NCBI GenBank assembly: GCA_002699585.1
Contig: PABP01000021.1
Coordinates: forward strand, 62,001 to 126,000
Direction of reading: 5' to 3'
Length of the DNA stretch: 64,000 nucleotides
From: Anaerolineaceae bacterium
Lineage (GTDB): Bacteria; Chloroflexota; Anaerolineae; Aggregatilineales; Phototrophicaceae
In this document: in pieces, positions 43,534 through 52,221 of the stretch
How positions within the stretch are numbered: the first letter of the stretch is position 1
Layout: each line of letters opens with the position of its first letter
Program-made: the position numbers and the translations under genes
The notes under the pieces: model-generated
Seen by the model: the letters and a program-made list of their open reading frames with translations, nothing else
Told to the model about the DNA's origin: nothing
The model's database searches: none

Positions 43534-46119
43534 TTAGGCTGGTAACGGGAGCTTTTTGTCCATCCCATGCTGCAAGTTCATCAGCGCTTGATAGGCCATA
43601 TCGCGCACGCCTTCATTGGGGTCAAACAGCCGTTGATAAATCACGGGGGCAGATTGCGTTAGATCAAGTTGGGATGCGGTCAGCAGCGCCATATAACGTA
43701 TGTCTTCCTGGCGGCTCTTCATGGCGAAGTGCAGCATTTCTTCACCGGTCGCTTCTTCATCTACAGCACCCGCGCGCTGTTGTTGTGCTCCCCAGTCCAA
43801 TAACCAGGAAACGGAATTTGTATGCGGGTAGCCAACCACGCCCTGGCTCTCTTTTTCGTAGATTTTGCGGAACACTTCCATAGCCGCTAGACGTACGTAG
43901 TATTCTTCCTCCCCTGAAGAGACGACCTCATTGATCGTGATGAGTGCCCAGTTGGTGCGAATACGACCCAATCCAAAGATAATGGCACGTCGCATCAAGA
44001 TGTCTTTGACTTCGCTAACGGCGTCATAAAGCGTTTCATAGCCAATTTCAGGGTAAAGCGCCAGCATCTCCGCTGCTGCCCGCCGAACACCGCGGCTGAT
44101 ACTTTCTTGCATTGCATTGACCATAGCAACCAGCGAGTCATCTGTGCCAATGGCACCGAGACTGAGCGTTGCGGCAATCTTGACACCCTCATTTGAATTT
44201 TGTAGCAGCCGGCTTATTGGCTGTACGGCTGCGACATCCTTGATTGCCCCCAGGCCCAGGCAAGCAACGCGGCGCACATCCGGGTTCGGGTTCTGCACAG
44301 CCGCTCGTAAGATCACGATCGCGCCTTCATCCCGGCTGCTGACCAACGCCGCAGCAATTCGCTGGCGAATTGGCGAGAATTGATTCGGTGCAACCAGCAA
44401 ATTGCCCAGTAGGCGCAAATAATGGTTACGCCAGCTTGCCGGTTTACCCGCGTAACTCAGCCATTTTGAAACACTCAGGATGGAATCAAGCGCGACGTCG
44501 CGCGGCTGTTCAAGTTTGGTTTTAACGGCCACATCGATAGGGACGATTTCTGCAGCATAAGCAATCGCCCGTTCCCAACTTGGGAACAGCGCTTTCTCGG
44601 CTAATTCATCGGAATCAGCATATTTCAGTCCTTCACCTGCAATAAATGCAGCCAGGATAGGATGCTTAAACTGGTAGCGCTGTGAGCTTCGTTTGAGAAG
44701 GACGTGATTCTGGGTCAGGAAGGTAAGTAGCTGTGTGACCCTGCGCCGTGGGGACGGTTGTTTGCTTTCTCCATTTTGAGCTTCATCTTCATCAAGGATG
44801 TCGAGCGGTGTCCATGTTGGCTGCTGACTTTCCCGTTCGATGAGCGTCGATAAGCGAATAGTGCCCTTATCGAGTTCCATCTCGGCCATAATCTGTAGGA
44901 AGGGTAGCCATGCTTCCAGGTCATCTAGGTGCTGGTTGAAGTACGTTTGGGACCACTTATGTTGCCAACCAAAACGATCCTCATCTTGTGTTTCAACGGC
45001 AGCAGCTGTTCCAGATTGTTTTAGATGATGGTTTATGAACAGTGCTATGTCAGCAGGCGGCAGAAATCGGCACTGATGGGTTAGTGTTTCTAGTTTTTCT
45101 GGTTCCAGTGGGTCTTCGCCATCATGCCACAGCGAGATGGCATCGGCGACGGTGGTTGTGTGCCAAGGCCTGACAAAGACCGGGGATATATCCATATCGC
45201 TCAGCCATTTATAGCCGGTTACAGCGCCAGTTACGACGAGGTAGTTTTGAGGATAGGTTTGCACAAACCCTTTGATCCAGCTGCGGGCCGTGTGTTGATT
45301 TTCGGTGGCCAACTCATCGTAACCATCAATCAACAAGGTCGCTCGACCGTTGACGATAGCCTTGTACAGGCTCTGGGGTAGTGTTTTAGCTGCGAGGAAG
45401 CTGTATTTCTTTTGTAGTAGATCGATCAATTGTTCTGCTGGGTCGATGATTTGTTGATTGGCTAAGGCCTCAAGATCGATTTCAGCAAGATGGCAGTAGA
45501 TCGGAACGCGCTCTTGGTAGGGTTGCGGGATGTCTCTTTCACTTCCTTCATCCGTTCCAATATAGGTTTTGCCATCACTTTCTGACATGCGTTCCTGAGC
45601 AAGCTGGGCAATGCGGATGCGTTGCTTGATGCGCTTGGCGCGCTCTTCTGGCGATAATTTTGCTTCGTATTTGTCGATTTCTGCCTGTACTTTGTCGTAC
45701 GGGGGTTGGAACTCCAACAAACCTAAGCTTTGAAGGGCAATACACATGAGTGCAAATGTTCGTCCGCTGCCAGGGTTACCGAGTATGGCGATATGCGGCA
45801 CGCCGTGGCTGAGTTCCGCAATGCCGAGAGTCGGGATGTTATATGCGGCGTGCAAAAACGGGTATGCCGGATCTTTGGGGACCATCTCAAAAACATCAGG
45901 GTCCACTTCTTGTTCGAGGCTTTCCGGGAGCGGTTCTGGCGCGATGAAACGCGGCTCTACAGCGACTTGGCTCAAGGGTGTGACATCGCCAAACAGGTGA
46001 TTCTGTTCGCAAAATCTTATGAATTCTGCCAGGTAACGGCTATCGATATGACGGGCAGAAAATTCTTGATTGACCGTCGTTGGGATGCCCTGTATGCGAT
46101 TTCTAAGTTTGCTAATCAT
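43534..46119 (-). CDS. NACHT-type NTPase with C-terminal HEAT repeats
   Basis: An 861-residue STAND-like NTPase. An N-terminal region (1-100) with FIRFCEQNHLFGDV is not identified. The NTPase core has HIAILGNPGSGRTFALM, whose Walker A ends in R120 instead of Lys (codon CGA on the minus strand), and ATLLIDGYDELATENQ (about 260-275), the extended Walker B with acidic pair typical of NACHT. A winged-helix-like region follows (to about 520), then at least six HEAT/PBS-type repeats (about 590-855, for example PDVRRVACLGLGAIKDVAAV). NACHT proteins work as NTP-driven switches; bacterial ones include antiphage sensors. The Arg makes NTP hydrolysis uncertain. It converges with the preceding lipoprotein gene and follows the zinc-ribbon gene by 29 bases. 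Confidence 0.85.
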   Translation of the reverse strand: MISKLRNRIQGIPTTVNQEFSARHIDSRYLAEFIRFCEQNHLFGDVTPLSQVAVEPRFIAPEPLPESLEQEVDPDVFEMVPKDPAYPFLHAAYNIPTLGIAELSHGVPHIAILGNPGSGRTFALMCIALQSLGLLEFQPPYDKVQAEIDKYEAKLSPEERAKRIKQRIRIAQLAQERMSESDGKTYIGTDEGSERDIPQPYQERVPIYCHLAEIDLEALANQQIIDPAEQLIDLLQKKYSFLAAKTLPQSLYKAIVNGRATLLIDGYDELATENQHTARSWIKGFVQTYPQNYLVVTGAVTGYKWLSDMDISPVFVRPWHTTTVADAISLWHDGEDPLEPEKLETLTHQCRFLPPADIALFINHHLKQSGTAAAVETQDEDRFGWQHKWSQTYFNQHLDDLEAWLPFLQIMAEMELDKGTIRLSTLIERESQQPTWTPLDILDEDEAQNGESKQPSPRRRVTQLLTFLTQNHVLLKRSSQRYQFKHPILAAFIAGEGLKYADSDELAEKALFPSWERAIAYAAEIVPIDVAVKTKLEQPRDVALDSILSVSKWLSYAGKPASWRNHYLRLLGNLLVAPNQFSPIRQRIAAALVSSRDEGAIVILRAAVQNPNPDVRRVACLGLGAIKDVAAVQPISRLLQNSNEGVKIAATLSLGAIGTDDSLVAMVNAMQESISRGVRRAAAEMLALYPEIGYETLYDAVSEVKDILMRRAIIFGLGRIRTNWALITINEVVSSGEEEYYVRLAAMEVFRKIYEKESQGVVGYPHTNSVSWLLDWGAQQQRAGAVDEEATGEEMLHFAMKSRQEDIRYMALLTASQLDLTQSAPVIYQRLFDPNEGVRDMAYQALMNLQHGMDKKLPLPA

Positions 46120-46148
46120 CGGTTTGCACTCCCGGCTTCACAATCTGG

Positions 46149-46856
46149 CTAATGACCCATATTGACAAGGATGCGTCCGCAGTTGCTGCAATAGACGAGT
46201 TCATCACCGGCGCGGACCGCTTTTGCAACAGTAGCAATCTGGGATACGCCACACACAGTACATGTATCGTTTTCAATAATCGACACAGCACGATTGCCCT
46301 TGGAACGCCGCAGGGATACATACGTGTTGAGCGTCTCACGATCAATTGTTGCGGCGATTTCCTGACGTCGTTCTTCCAGCAAGGGGTTTTGAGCGTTGAT
46401 TTGCTCTCGCTCTGTCAATAGCTCGGCGTTGCCAGCAGCAGCGGCTTCCAGGGCCTCATCATATTGCGCCTGCTGAAGATCAAGATTTTCCTGAGCGTTT
46501 TCCATGCTTCCCATAGCCACCAGCAGACGTTCATCCCATTCTGTCCGCCACTTACGCAGCGATTCCACTTCTTGCTGCATATCCTGTAGTTCTTTAGGGT
46601 TGGTCACAGAGCCGCTGTACAGGCGTGTTTCGGTTTGTGTCAGCTTCTCTTGATTCGACTGGATTTGGTGTTCAACGTCGTTGTAATGTGCTTTGACTGG
46701 CTTAAAGGCCGCTTCCGCTTGTTCAAGTGCTTGTTTAGCTTCTTGCACAGCCTGATTATCTTCTAGCGATGCTTCAATCGCACGCAGCCGACGTTTGTTG
46801 GCTATGAGTTCAAGCTCAACGGACTGTAGTTGGTATAATGTCTTTGCGGTATTCAT
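46149..46856 (-). CDS. Coiled-coil zinc-ribbon protein (DUF164/CT398-like)
   Basis: A 235-residue protein: residues 1-180 form a long antiparallel coiled coil (LYQLQSVELELIANKRRLRA, YSGSVTNPKELQDMQQEVES), followed by a C-terminal zinc ribbon with two CxxC pairs (DTCTVCG and VYCSNCG). The SGSVTNPKEL segment is the family signature. Relatives such as CT398/CdsZ bind secretion or RNA-polymerase parts; the job in this phylum is unknown. It starts the minus-strand pair with the NACHT-HEAT gene, 29 bases apart. Confidence 0.88.
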   Translation of the reverse strand: MNTAKTLYQLQSVELELIANKRRLRAIEASLEDNQAVQEAKQALEQAEAAFKPVKAHYNDVEHQIQSNQEKLTQTETRLYSGSVTNPKELQDMQQEVESLRKWRTEWDERLLVAMGSMENAQENLDLQQAQYDEALEAAAAGNAELLTEREQINAQNPLLEERRQEIAATIDRETLNTYVSLRRSKGNRAVSIIENDTCTVCGVSQIATVAKAVRAGDELVYCSNCGRILVNMGH

Positions 46857-47021
46857 AGGTTACTGAGCTTTCTCAATGCGTGAATAATGTGTGAGCAAGT
46901 GTAGACACGTAATCTCTAATAGAATAAAGATATTGGTTACTGTCTAACATATGGAACCGTGATACTCTAATTTTACTGATTGTAAGCGAAATGCCGAATT
47001 AATATCAGTAAACGGTATCGG

Positions 47022-47072
47022 GATTGGACTGTTCTCCTATTTGGAGTCTTCCAGTCCGTTGCTTGTCCAATC
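47022..47072 (+). promoter_or_regulatory. Leader with two competing hairpins
   Basis: GGACTG (47026-47031) can pair with CAGTCC (47052-47057), stacked on CTCC/GGAG (47034-47037 and 47043-47046). Alternatively GATTGGAC (47022-47029) pairs perfectly with GTCCAATC (47065-47072). The two outer pairings share GGAC and exclude each other. The site ends 15 bases before the ATG and touches the ribosome-binding region. Confidence 0.4.
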
Positions 47073-47087
47073 GCTAAGGTAGGTTAA

Positions 47088-48752
47088 ATGCAAGCCACTT
47101 TTACAGGTTACGTTGGGCGTACAGAATGGCGTTGGGTCACAATTGTTTCTGCGTTGACCCTTTTCGCCATGTTACTGCCATATCTGGTTGTAACTGCACA
47201 AGCGCCTGACCAGACCTTCATGGGCGTGCTGCATAAGTATGAAGATGGGGCAGCTTACCTTTCCAAAATGGACCAGGGGGCCAATGGCAACTGGCTGACA
47301 TTTTTTCAGCATACGCCGGAGCCTCACGCTAGTGCCTTAATTCATCCACTTTATATGCTTTTAGGACATCTCACACGCTTATCGTTTTTCCCTCCGCTCT
47401 TGGTTTTTCACGGGGCAAGGGTGTTGGCAACACTCGTCATGTTCTCTGCCATATATCAACTCGGTGCCAATATCTGGGTCAAGCTGCGGGCCAGGCGAAT
47501 TTTCTTCGTCCTTGCTGTTTTTGGTTCGGGTTTTGGTTGGATCATTGTCTTGCTCAGTTCAGGTGATTTGGTCTCGCCTGATGTCAATATGCCTCATATG
47601 TACCCGCTCTACGCGGCGATGGTGAGCATACATTATCCTTTGAGTATTGCCTTCCAGGCGATGATTGCTTCTGTATTTATTGCTGTATTCCGGCCCGGTT
47701 TCACTTCAGAACCCACAGTTGATAATGGCGGAACGGTGATCTTCTTGGGAGGGGTGGTGCTCGCATTTCTCTTTCAAGAAGCACTTTTACCGATTATTAT
47801 CGCCGTGATTGGTAGTGTGCTGGCACGCTGGGTGCTTGATCGCAAGGTCAAAGCCTTTGAGCTTCGCTGGGCCATGTGGCTCATTGTTCCCATTTTTCCC
47901 ATCGCAGCCTATTACACCACGACTATTCAAAGTAACTTAGCCGTTGGCTTCTGGTTGAGCCAACGCCCTAGCGCATTGCCTTCCCTTGTTCTGACACTTT
48001 TGGGTCTGGGGCTGCCGCTTGTGCTAAGTATACCTGGGTTGGCCCGTGCACTGCGTCGTTTTGAAGAAGATGGCGACCGCTTTATGCTGCTTTGGCTGTT
48101 TGCGATGGTCGTAAGCTATTTCGTGGCGTCATCGGGTCGCGTGCAGTATTTGGCTGGTATTATGATTCCCATTGCGTATTTTGCGACGCGCGCCATCGAA
48201 GATTACTGGTTCAAACAGATTTTCTCACGCCGTATCCACCAGCAGCGAATTTACATCGCCCTGTTTCCTATAGTCATTTTGACAAACCTTTTTGTCCTCT
48301 TCTTGCCCGTCAGTGGTGTCATGGTCGGCGAACGTGTGGAGTCTTTTTTGCCAAATGACTATGTGGACACGTTCCACTATCTGAATACGATAAGCCAGCC
48401 CAATGAAGTTGTCATGGCAGCTCCTGTCATAGGAACATGGCTGCCTGCATACACTGATTTGCGATCCTACTATGGGCATCCTGCTGAAACGCTCCATGCT
48501 GCACAACGGCGCTCCGAGGTTATGGCCTTTTACCGTGCGCAATCACAAGCTGCCTGTAGTTTTGTCCAAGATGCGAGTCTCTTCAGATCAAACGGATTTG
48601 TTGTGCAATATGTGCTCTATGGCCCCGAAGAAGCTCGATTTGGACAACCCCCATGCTTGGAAGATTTGACGTTGTTGACGCGTATTGGTGATGTCCAGGT
48701 TTATACAACGCAATTTGTCGATATGGCTTCGGAACCTATTGAGTCTCCGTAG
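47088..48752 (+). CDS. Polytopic membrane protein, GT-C-like, unknown
   Basis: A 554-residue membrane protein with about 11 predicted helices. A first helix (about 15-35) is followed by a large outside loop rich in acidic and aromatic residues (KYEDGAAYLSKMDQGANGNW, HTPEPHASALIHPLYMLLGH), the layout of GT-C fold lipid-linked sugar transferases. The C-terminal outer domain (about 430-554) includes YVDTFHYLNTISQPNEVVMA, like the soluble tails of ArnT/PMT-type proteins. No clear DD/DE catalytic motif was found. AAGGTAGG precedes the ATG. First of five membrane genes in a row. Confidence 0.75.
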   Translation: MQATFTGYVGRTEWRWVTIVSALTLFAMLLPYLVVTAQAPDQTFMGVLHKYEDGAAYLSKMDQGANGNWLTFFQHTPEPHASALIHPLYMLLGHLTRLSFFPPLLVFHGARVLATLVMFSAIYQLGANIWVKLRARRIFFVLAVFGSGFGWIIVLLSSGDLVSPDVNMPHMYPLYAAMVSIHYPLSIAFQAMIASVFIAVFRPGFTSEPTVDNGGTVIFLGGVVLAFLFQEALLPIIIAVIGSVLARWVLDRKVKAFELRWAMWLIVPIFPIAAYYTTTIQSNLAVGFWLSQRPSALPSLVLTLLGLGLPLVLSIPGLARALRRFEEDGDRFMLLWLFAMVVSYFVASSGRVQYLAGIMIPIAYFATRAIEDYWFKQIFSRRIHQQRIYIALFPIVILTNLFVLFLPVSGVMVGERVESFLPNDYVDTFHYLNTISQPNEVVMAAPVIGTWLPAYTDLRSYYGHPAETLHAAQRRSEVMAFYRAQSQAACSFVQDASLFRSNGFVVQYVLYGPEEARFGQPPCLEDLTLLTRIGDVQVYTTQFVDMASEPIESP

Positions 48753-48764
48753 TGCTTCATCTAC

Positions 48765-48787
48765 AGGTCACCACTATAGGTCACCAC
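48765..48787. repeat. Direct repeat AGGTCACCAC
   Basis: Two copies of AGGTCACCAC lie 13 bases apart (48765-48774 and 48778-48787), 170 bases upstream of the next membrane-protein gene. They may be paired half-sites for a regulator. Confidence 0.4.
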
Positions 48788-48958
48788 AGATAACTCGTCT
48801 CAACTTGTGAAAATAGGGCATCGCTTCGTCTTCCTAGTAGCGATTTCTTTATGTAGCGATAGCATATTTTCCTGTAATCTTAACTTCGGAAGCTTTCAAC
48901 AGACATCAACCGTTTAACCATTTGCAGTATTTGCTCACATCGTGCGAAGTTGCGAAAA

Positions 48959-50413
48959 ATGCTCCAGAAATTGACCATCCAACGAACAGCCATTATTGTC
49001 CTGTTCATGCTCCTGCTGGCGATGGCTGCACGGATTCCCTTAGATACGGATATGTACTGGCATCTGGGTAGTGCTCGCCATATTGTTGAAGAGGGTGGAT
49101 TATTTTATGGTGATCCATTCTCCCACACCATGCCTGGGGCCTATCGCGTCAATTTTGATTGGGGTAGTCAGCTTGTCATGTATGGTTTATGGCAAATCGG
49201 TGGCTTAACCGCCATGATGCTGTTCACGACAATAACAGCCATCCTGGGCATGTATTGGGTTTACCGCGCCATGCCCGATAATCCCTATTTGAATGCCTTA
49301 ATCCTTGTCTTGGCTACGGCTGCGGCTGCCGCTTTCTGGTCACCACGTCCGCAAATGATGACGCATCTATTTACGTGTTTTACGGTCTTTCTTGTTTATC
49401 GCTACAAATGGCAGGGCATTGATCGCCTGTGGTGGTTCGTGCCGATGATGCTCCTATGGGGCAATATGCATGCTGGATATATTGTCGGCTTCATCATATT
49501 GGGTGGCATGATTGCTGGCGAAATCGCCAATATGCTCATCCAGCCCGACAAAGTAACCCATATTGGATGGTCCGGTGTTCGCAAGATGATTGTGGTCGGC
49601 ATAGCTGGCGCTGCCGTGCTGGTCATCAATCCCTACGGATTGGACTTATATACTGTGCCCTTCAATACCTTTGGCCTCCAGGTGCTGCGCGACTATATCC
49701 AAGAGTGGCAGCCTCCTGTATTGACCCAGTCAATTGTCTTGCCCTACACAGCCATGCTCATTCTGACGCCACTTGCGATGGTGTTGAGCCGTCGCCGACT
49801 CGATTTCTCTGAGCTTGTTTTGCTACTAGGCACAGGCTATCTATCCATCACGGTTGCCCGTAACATTGCCTTGTTTGCCGTGGTGGCAGCACCTATCCTA
49901 TCGCGCCATCTGAACGACTTTATGCAAAATCGCGGCTGGGTCGTCGATGCAGTACAGCGCCCCACTCGGATGATGGTTCGCCTCAATATTGTGATTATCA
50001 TCCTCGTTGCGTTGGGTGTCCTCCTTAATATTGTGAACAATGCGCTGCCCAAAGTGCAACAAGAAGCCTTGGTATCGACGCTGCCCGTTGATGCGGTTGC
50101 CTATCTACAATCACATGCTTTAGAAGGCGAGATGTTCAATAGTTATAACTGGGGGGGCTACCTCATTTACTATCTGCCGGATTCACCCGTTTTTATAGAT
50201 GGCCGAACCGATTTATATGGTAATTTTGTCGATGACTTCGCTCAGGTCACCCAGGGCCGTACTGCGCCGGATGCCATGTTCGAGGAATACAATGTCGGTT
50301 ATGTGCTTATAGAAAATGGGGGCATTTTGGACGAGATTTTGCGGTCAAAGCCTGGTTGGGGCGTGCTTTATGAGGATGATGTGGCCGTTATCTATGTGAA
50401 AGCGGAGGTCTGA
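48959..50413 (+). CDS. Polytopic membrane protein, GT-C-like, unknown
   Basis: A 484-residue membrane protein with about 10 helices. The ATG at 48959 is taken; a TTG 9 bases upstream is the only other choice and neither has a good ribosome site. The first outside loop reads LDTDMYWHLGSARHIVEEGG and FSHTMPGAYRVNFDWGSQLV, with an acidic residue right after the first helix as in GT-C transferases. The C-terminal part (about 390-484, FNSYNWGGYLIYYLPDSPVF) is like the ends of oligosaccharyltransferase-like proteins in other bacteria. Substrate unknown. The next gene starts one base after its stop. Confidence 0.78.
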   Translation: MLQKLTIQRTAIIVLFMLLLAMAARIPLDTDMYWHLGSARHIVEEGGLFYGDPFSHTMPGAYRVNFDWGSQLVMYGLWQIGGLTAMMLFTTITAILGMYWVYRAMPDNPYLNALILVLATAAAAAFWSPRPQMMTHLFTCFTVFLVYRYKWQGIDRLWWFVPMMLLWGNMHAGYIVGFIILGGMIAGEIANMLIQPDKVTHIGWSGVRKMIVVGIAGAAVLVINPYGLDLYTVPFNTFGLQVLRDYIQEWQPPVLTQSIVLPYTAMLILTPLAMVLSRRRLDFSELVLLLGTGYLSITVARNIALFAVVAAPILSRHLNDFMQNRGWVVDAVQRPTRMMVRLNIVIIILVALGVLLNIVNNALPKVQQEALVSTLPVDAVAYLQSHALEGEMFNSYNWGGYLIYYLPDSPVFIDGRTDLYGNFVDDFAQVTQGRTAPDAMFEEYNVGYVLIENGGILDEILRSKPGWGVLYEDDVAVIYVKAEV

Positions 50414-50414
50414 T

Positions 50415-51689
50415 ATGGCGCAAGAACCGCTGCGGTTGCACAAGTTGTTGTCGGATTTCAGGCTGCTGCTCATCCTGTTTGTCGCCTTCCGCCTGATGAT
50501 GCTCATTGCCTACCAGCCTTTTTATCTTGATGGCAACGAACGCGGCGTCGGCACAGGTGGCGACCGCCTTTACTACTATCAACTGTCGGCATTGGCTGAT
50601 GAAGGCTACCTGCCGTTCCGCGATTGGTGGAGCGAATTCCCGCCTTTACTCTATGTGGTCACCACGGGTATCTATATCGGCCTGGGCCAGAGCGCGACCT
50701 ACGCCAATTGGTCGCTCATCATGGGCGCACTTAGCGTACTTTCCGAAGCGGGCATTCTCATATTGCTGTATCAGATCGCCCGTAAATTGCATGGTCAGTC
50801 AACAGCATTGGCACTGTCATGGATTTATGCGTTGCTCTTTGTACCACTGTTATTTTCCTGGTGGGCACTGAACACCTTCGTTGTTTTCTTCTTATTGTTG
50901 GGTATTTACTGGCTTATCTGCAACAAAGACGTGCCTTCAGCGGTCGCCATCGCCATCGGGGCGTTATTCAAGTTCATCCCCCTATTGATTATTGGGGCCG
51001 TCATTCGTTTCTTCAAACCGCAGCGAACACTGCGTTATATTGCTATTGCGGCAGGCGTCTTTATCCTGGCATATGTGCCACTATTCGTCATGAACAGCGA
51101 ACTTGCGACCATTTCTTTAACTGCTCAGTTGGGCAAGCCCTCCTATCAGACGGTCTGGGCGCTGCTGGATGGCAATTACACCACGGGTAATTTCGGCTCT
51201 GTGGAAGAACGCCTCGAACCAGCAACGGCGCAGGCTGGCTATGGAGATCGTAACCCGCCAATCGTACCCGGTTGGCTGCGTCTGGTAATTGCAGGAACGA
51301 TTGGTTTATTCGTCTTCATTCGTGTACATCGCTTTGATGACATCGGCTTGATAGCATTTATCGGCATCACATTGCTGATTTTCTACCTGCAATCCCAGGG
51401 TTGGAGTCCGCAATGGCTTGCGGAAATCATCGTTTTGACCTTACTTGTCTACCCAACTCGTGATGGCGTGCTGGTTTGTATCATGTTGAGTTTCCTCGCT
51501 TTGATTGAATATCCGTTCATGTTTATTCGGACCGCTGCGACCAATGGCTATATTCTTCCTGGTGACCCAATGTTTTTACCCTGGGTGGGTGTCGTCATCA
51601 TGCGTACGCTGCTGCTGATAGGCTTGGCCGTTTCATTCTACAAAAAACTGCGACAATCGCCTTTACCGGAAGGAGTAACCGGTGAGTAG
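50415..51689 (+). CDS. Polytopic membrane protein, GT87/mannosyltransferase-like
   Basis: A 424-residue membrane protein with about 10 helices. The first outside loop has FYLDGNERGVGTGGDRLYYY and DEGYLPFRDWWSEFPPLLYV, the acidic and EFPP/YPPL pattern of GT87-like (DUF2029) polyprenyl-phosphate-dependent mannosyltransferases. GAGG lies 6 bases before the ATG, within the end of the preceding gene. It overlaps the next gene by 8 bases. A role in building a surface glycan or glycolipid is likely. Confidence 0.78.
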   Translation: MAQEPLRLHKLLSDFRLLLILFVAFRLMMLIAYQPFYLDGNERGVGTGGDRLYYYQLSALADEGYLPFRDWWSEFPPLLYVVTTGIYIGLGQSATYANWSLIMGALSVLSEAGILILLYQIARKLHGQSTALALSWIYALLFVPLLFSWWALNTFVVFFLLLGIYWLICNKDVPSAVAIAIGALFKFIPLLIIGAVIRFFKPQRTLRYIAIAAGVFILAYVPLFVMNSELATISLTAQLGKPSYQTVWALLDGNYTTGNFGSVEERLEPATAQAGYGDRNPPIVPGWLRLVIAGTIGLFVFIRVHRFDDIGLIAFIGITLLIFYLQSQGWSPQWLAEIIVLTLLVYPTRDGVLVCIMLSFLALIEYPFMFIRTAATNGYILPGDPMFLPWVGVVIMRTLLLIGLAVSFYKKLRQSPLPEGVTGE

Positions 51690-52221
51690 GTTACTAGCAG
51701 CCTGGGACGAATTGTTGCAATCCGCGCTTGATGGCGACTTTGACGAGCAGCAAGCGGCCATCTTCCAGATTGGGCTAATTTTGGAGCGTCACAATCCGGC
51801 AATTACTGGTGAGCAAGACATCTATGATGAGGAACTCAGCCGCGATCTTCAGCGCCTGATGTTGGCCAAGGACCGTCTTGTTGACACAATAAACAAATTG
51901 CTTAACTGGGCCACAACGCGCAAGGCCCCTGCCGATGCCTGCTTATTTGCAGTCAGCCACGCACCCGCGAGTTTAGTCTTGCGGCCGTTTTTTGCATTTT
52001 TAGTGAAGCGAGGTGCTGCTCTGGATGATGCGGCGGCCTATGTGGCCACGCAAATCATCGATGACTGTGTGCGTCAGGAGCCGCAGCAAGTCGCGAAGAT
52101 GCCGTCTCTGGATACGGTCATCGCCTTGTTAGAGGATTGGCAAGATGCTGAAGATGATTTGTTGGCAGATAAAGCCCTGTTTTCATCTCGCCGCCTCAAT
52201 AACCTAATGGGACAGGCGTGA
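51682..52221 (+). CDS. Soluble helical protein, unknown
   Basis: A 179-residue soluble protein with a GTG start backed by AGGAG 7-8 bases upstream. It is largely helical and acidic (LLQSALDGDFDEQQAAIFQI), with no signal peptide, membrane helix or Cys cluster. No family is recognised. It overlaps the membrane-protein genes on both sides (8 bases and 1 base), so it is an embedded part of the operon and may bind the cytoplasmic face of one of the transferases. Confidence 0.72.
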   Translation: MSRLLAAWDELLQSALDGDFDEQQAAIFQIGLILERHNPAITGEQDIYDEELSRDLQRLMLAKDRLVDTINKLLNWATTRKAPADACLFAVSHAPASLVLRPFFAFLVKRGAALDDAAAYVATQIIDDCVRQEPQQVAKMPSLDTVIALLEDWQDAEDDLLADKALFSSRRLNNLMGQA

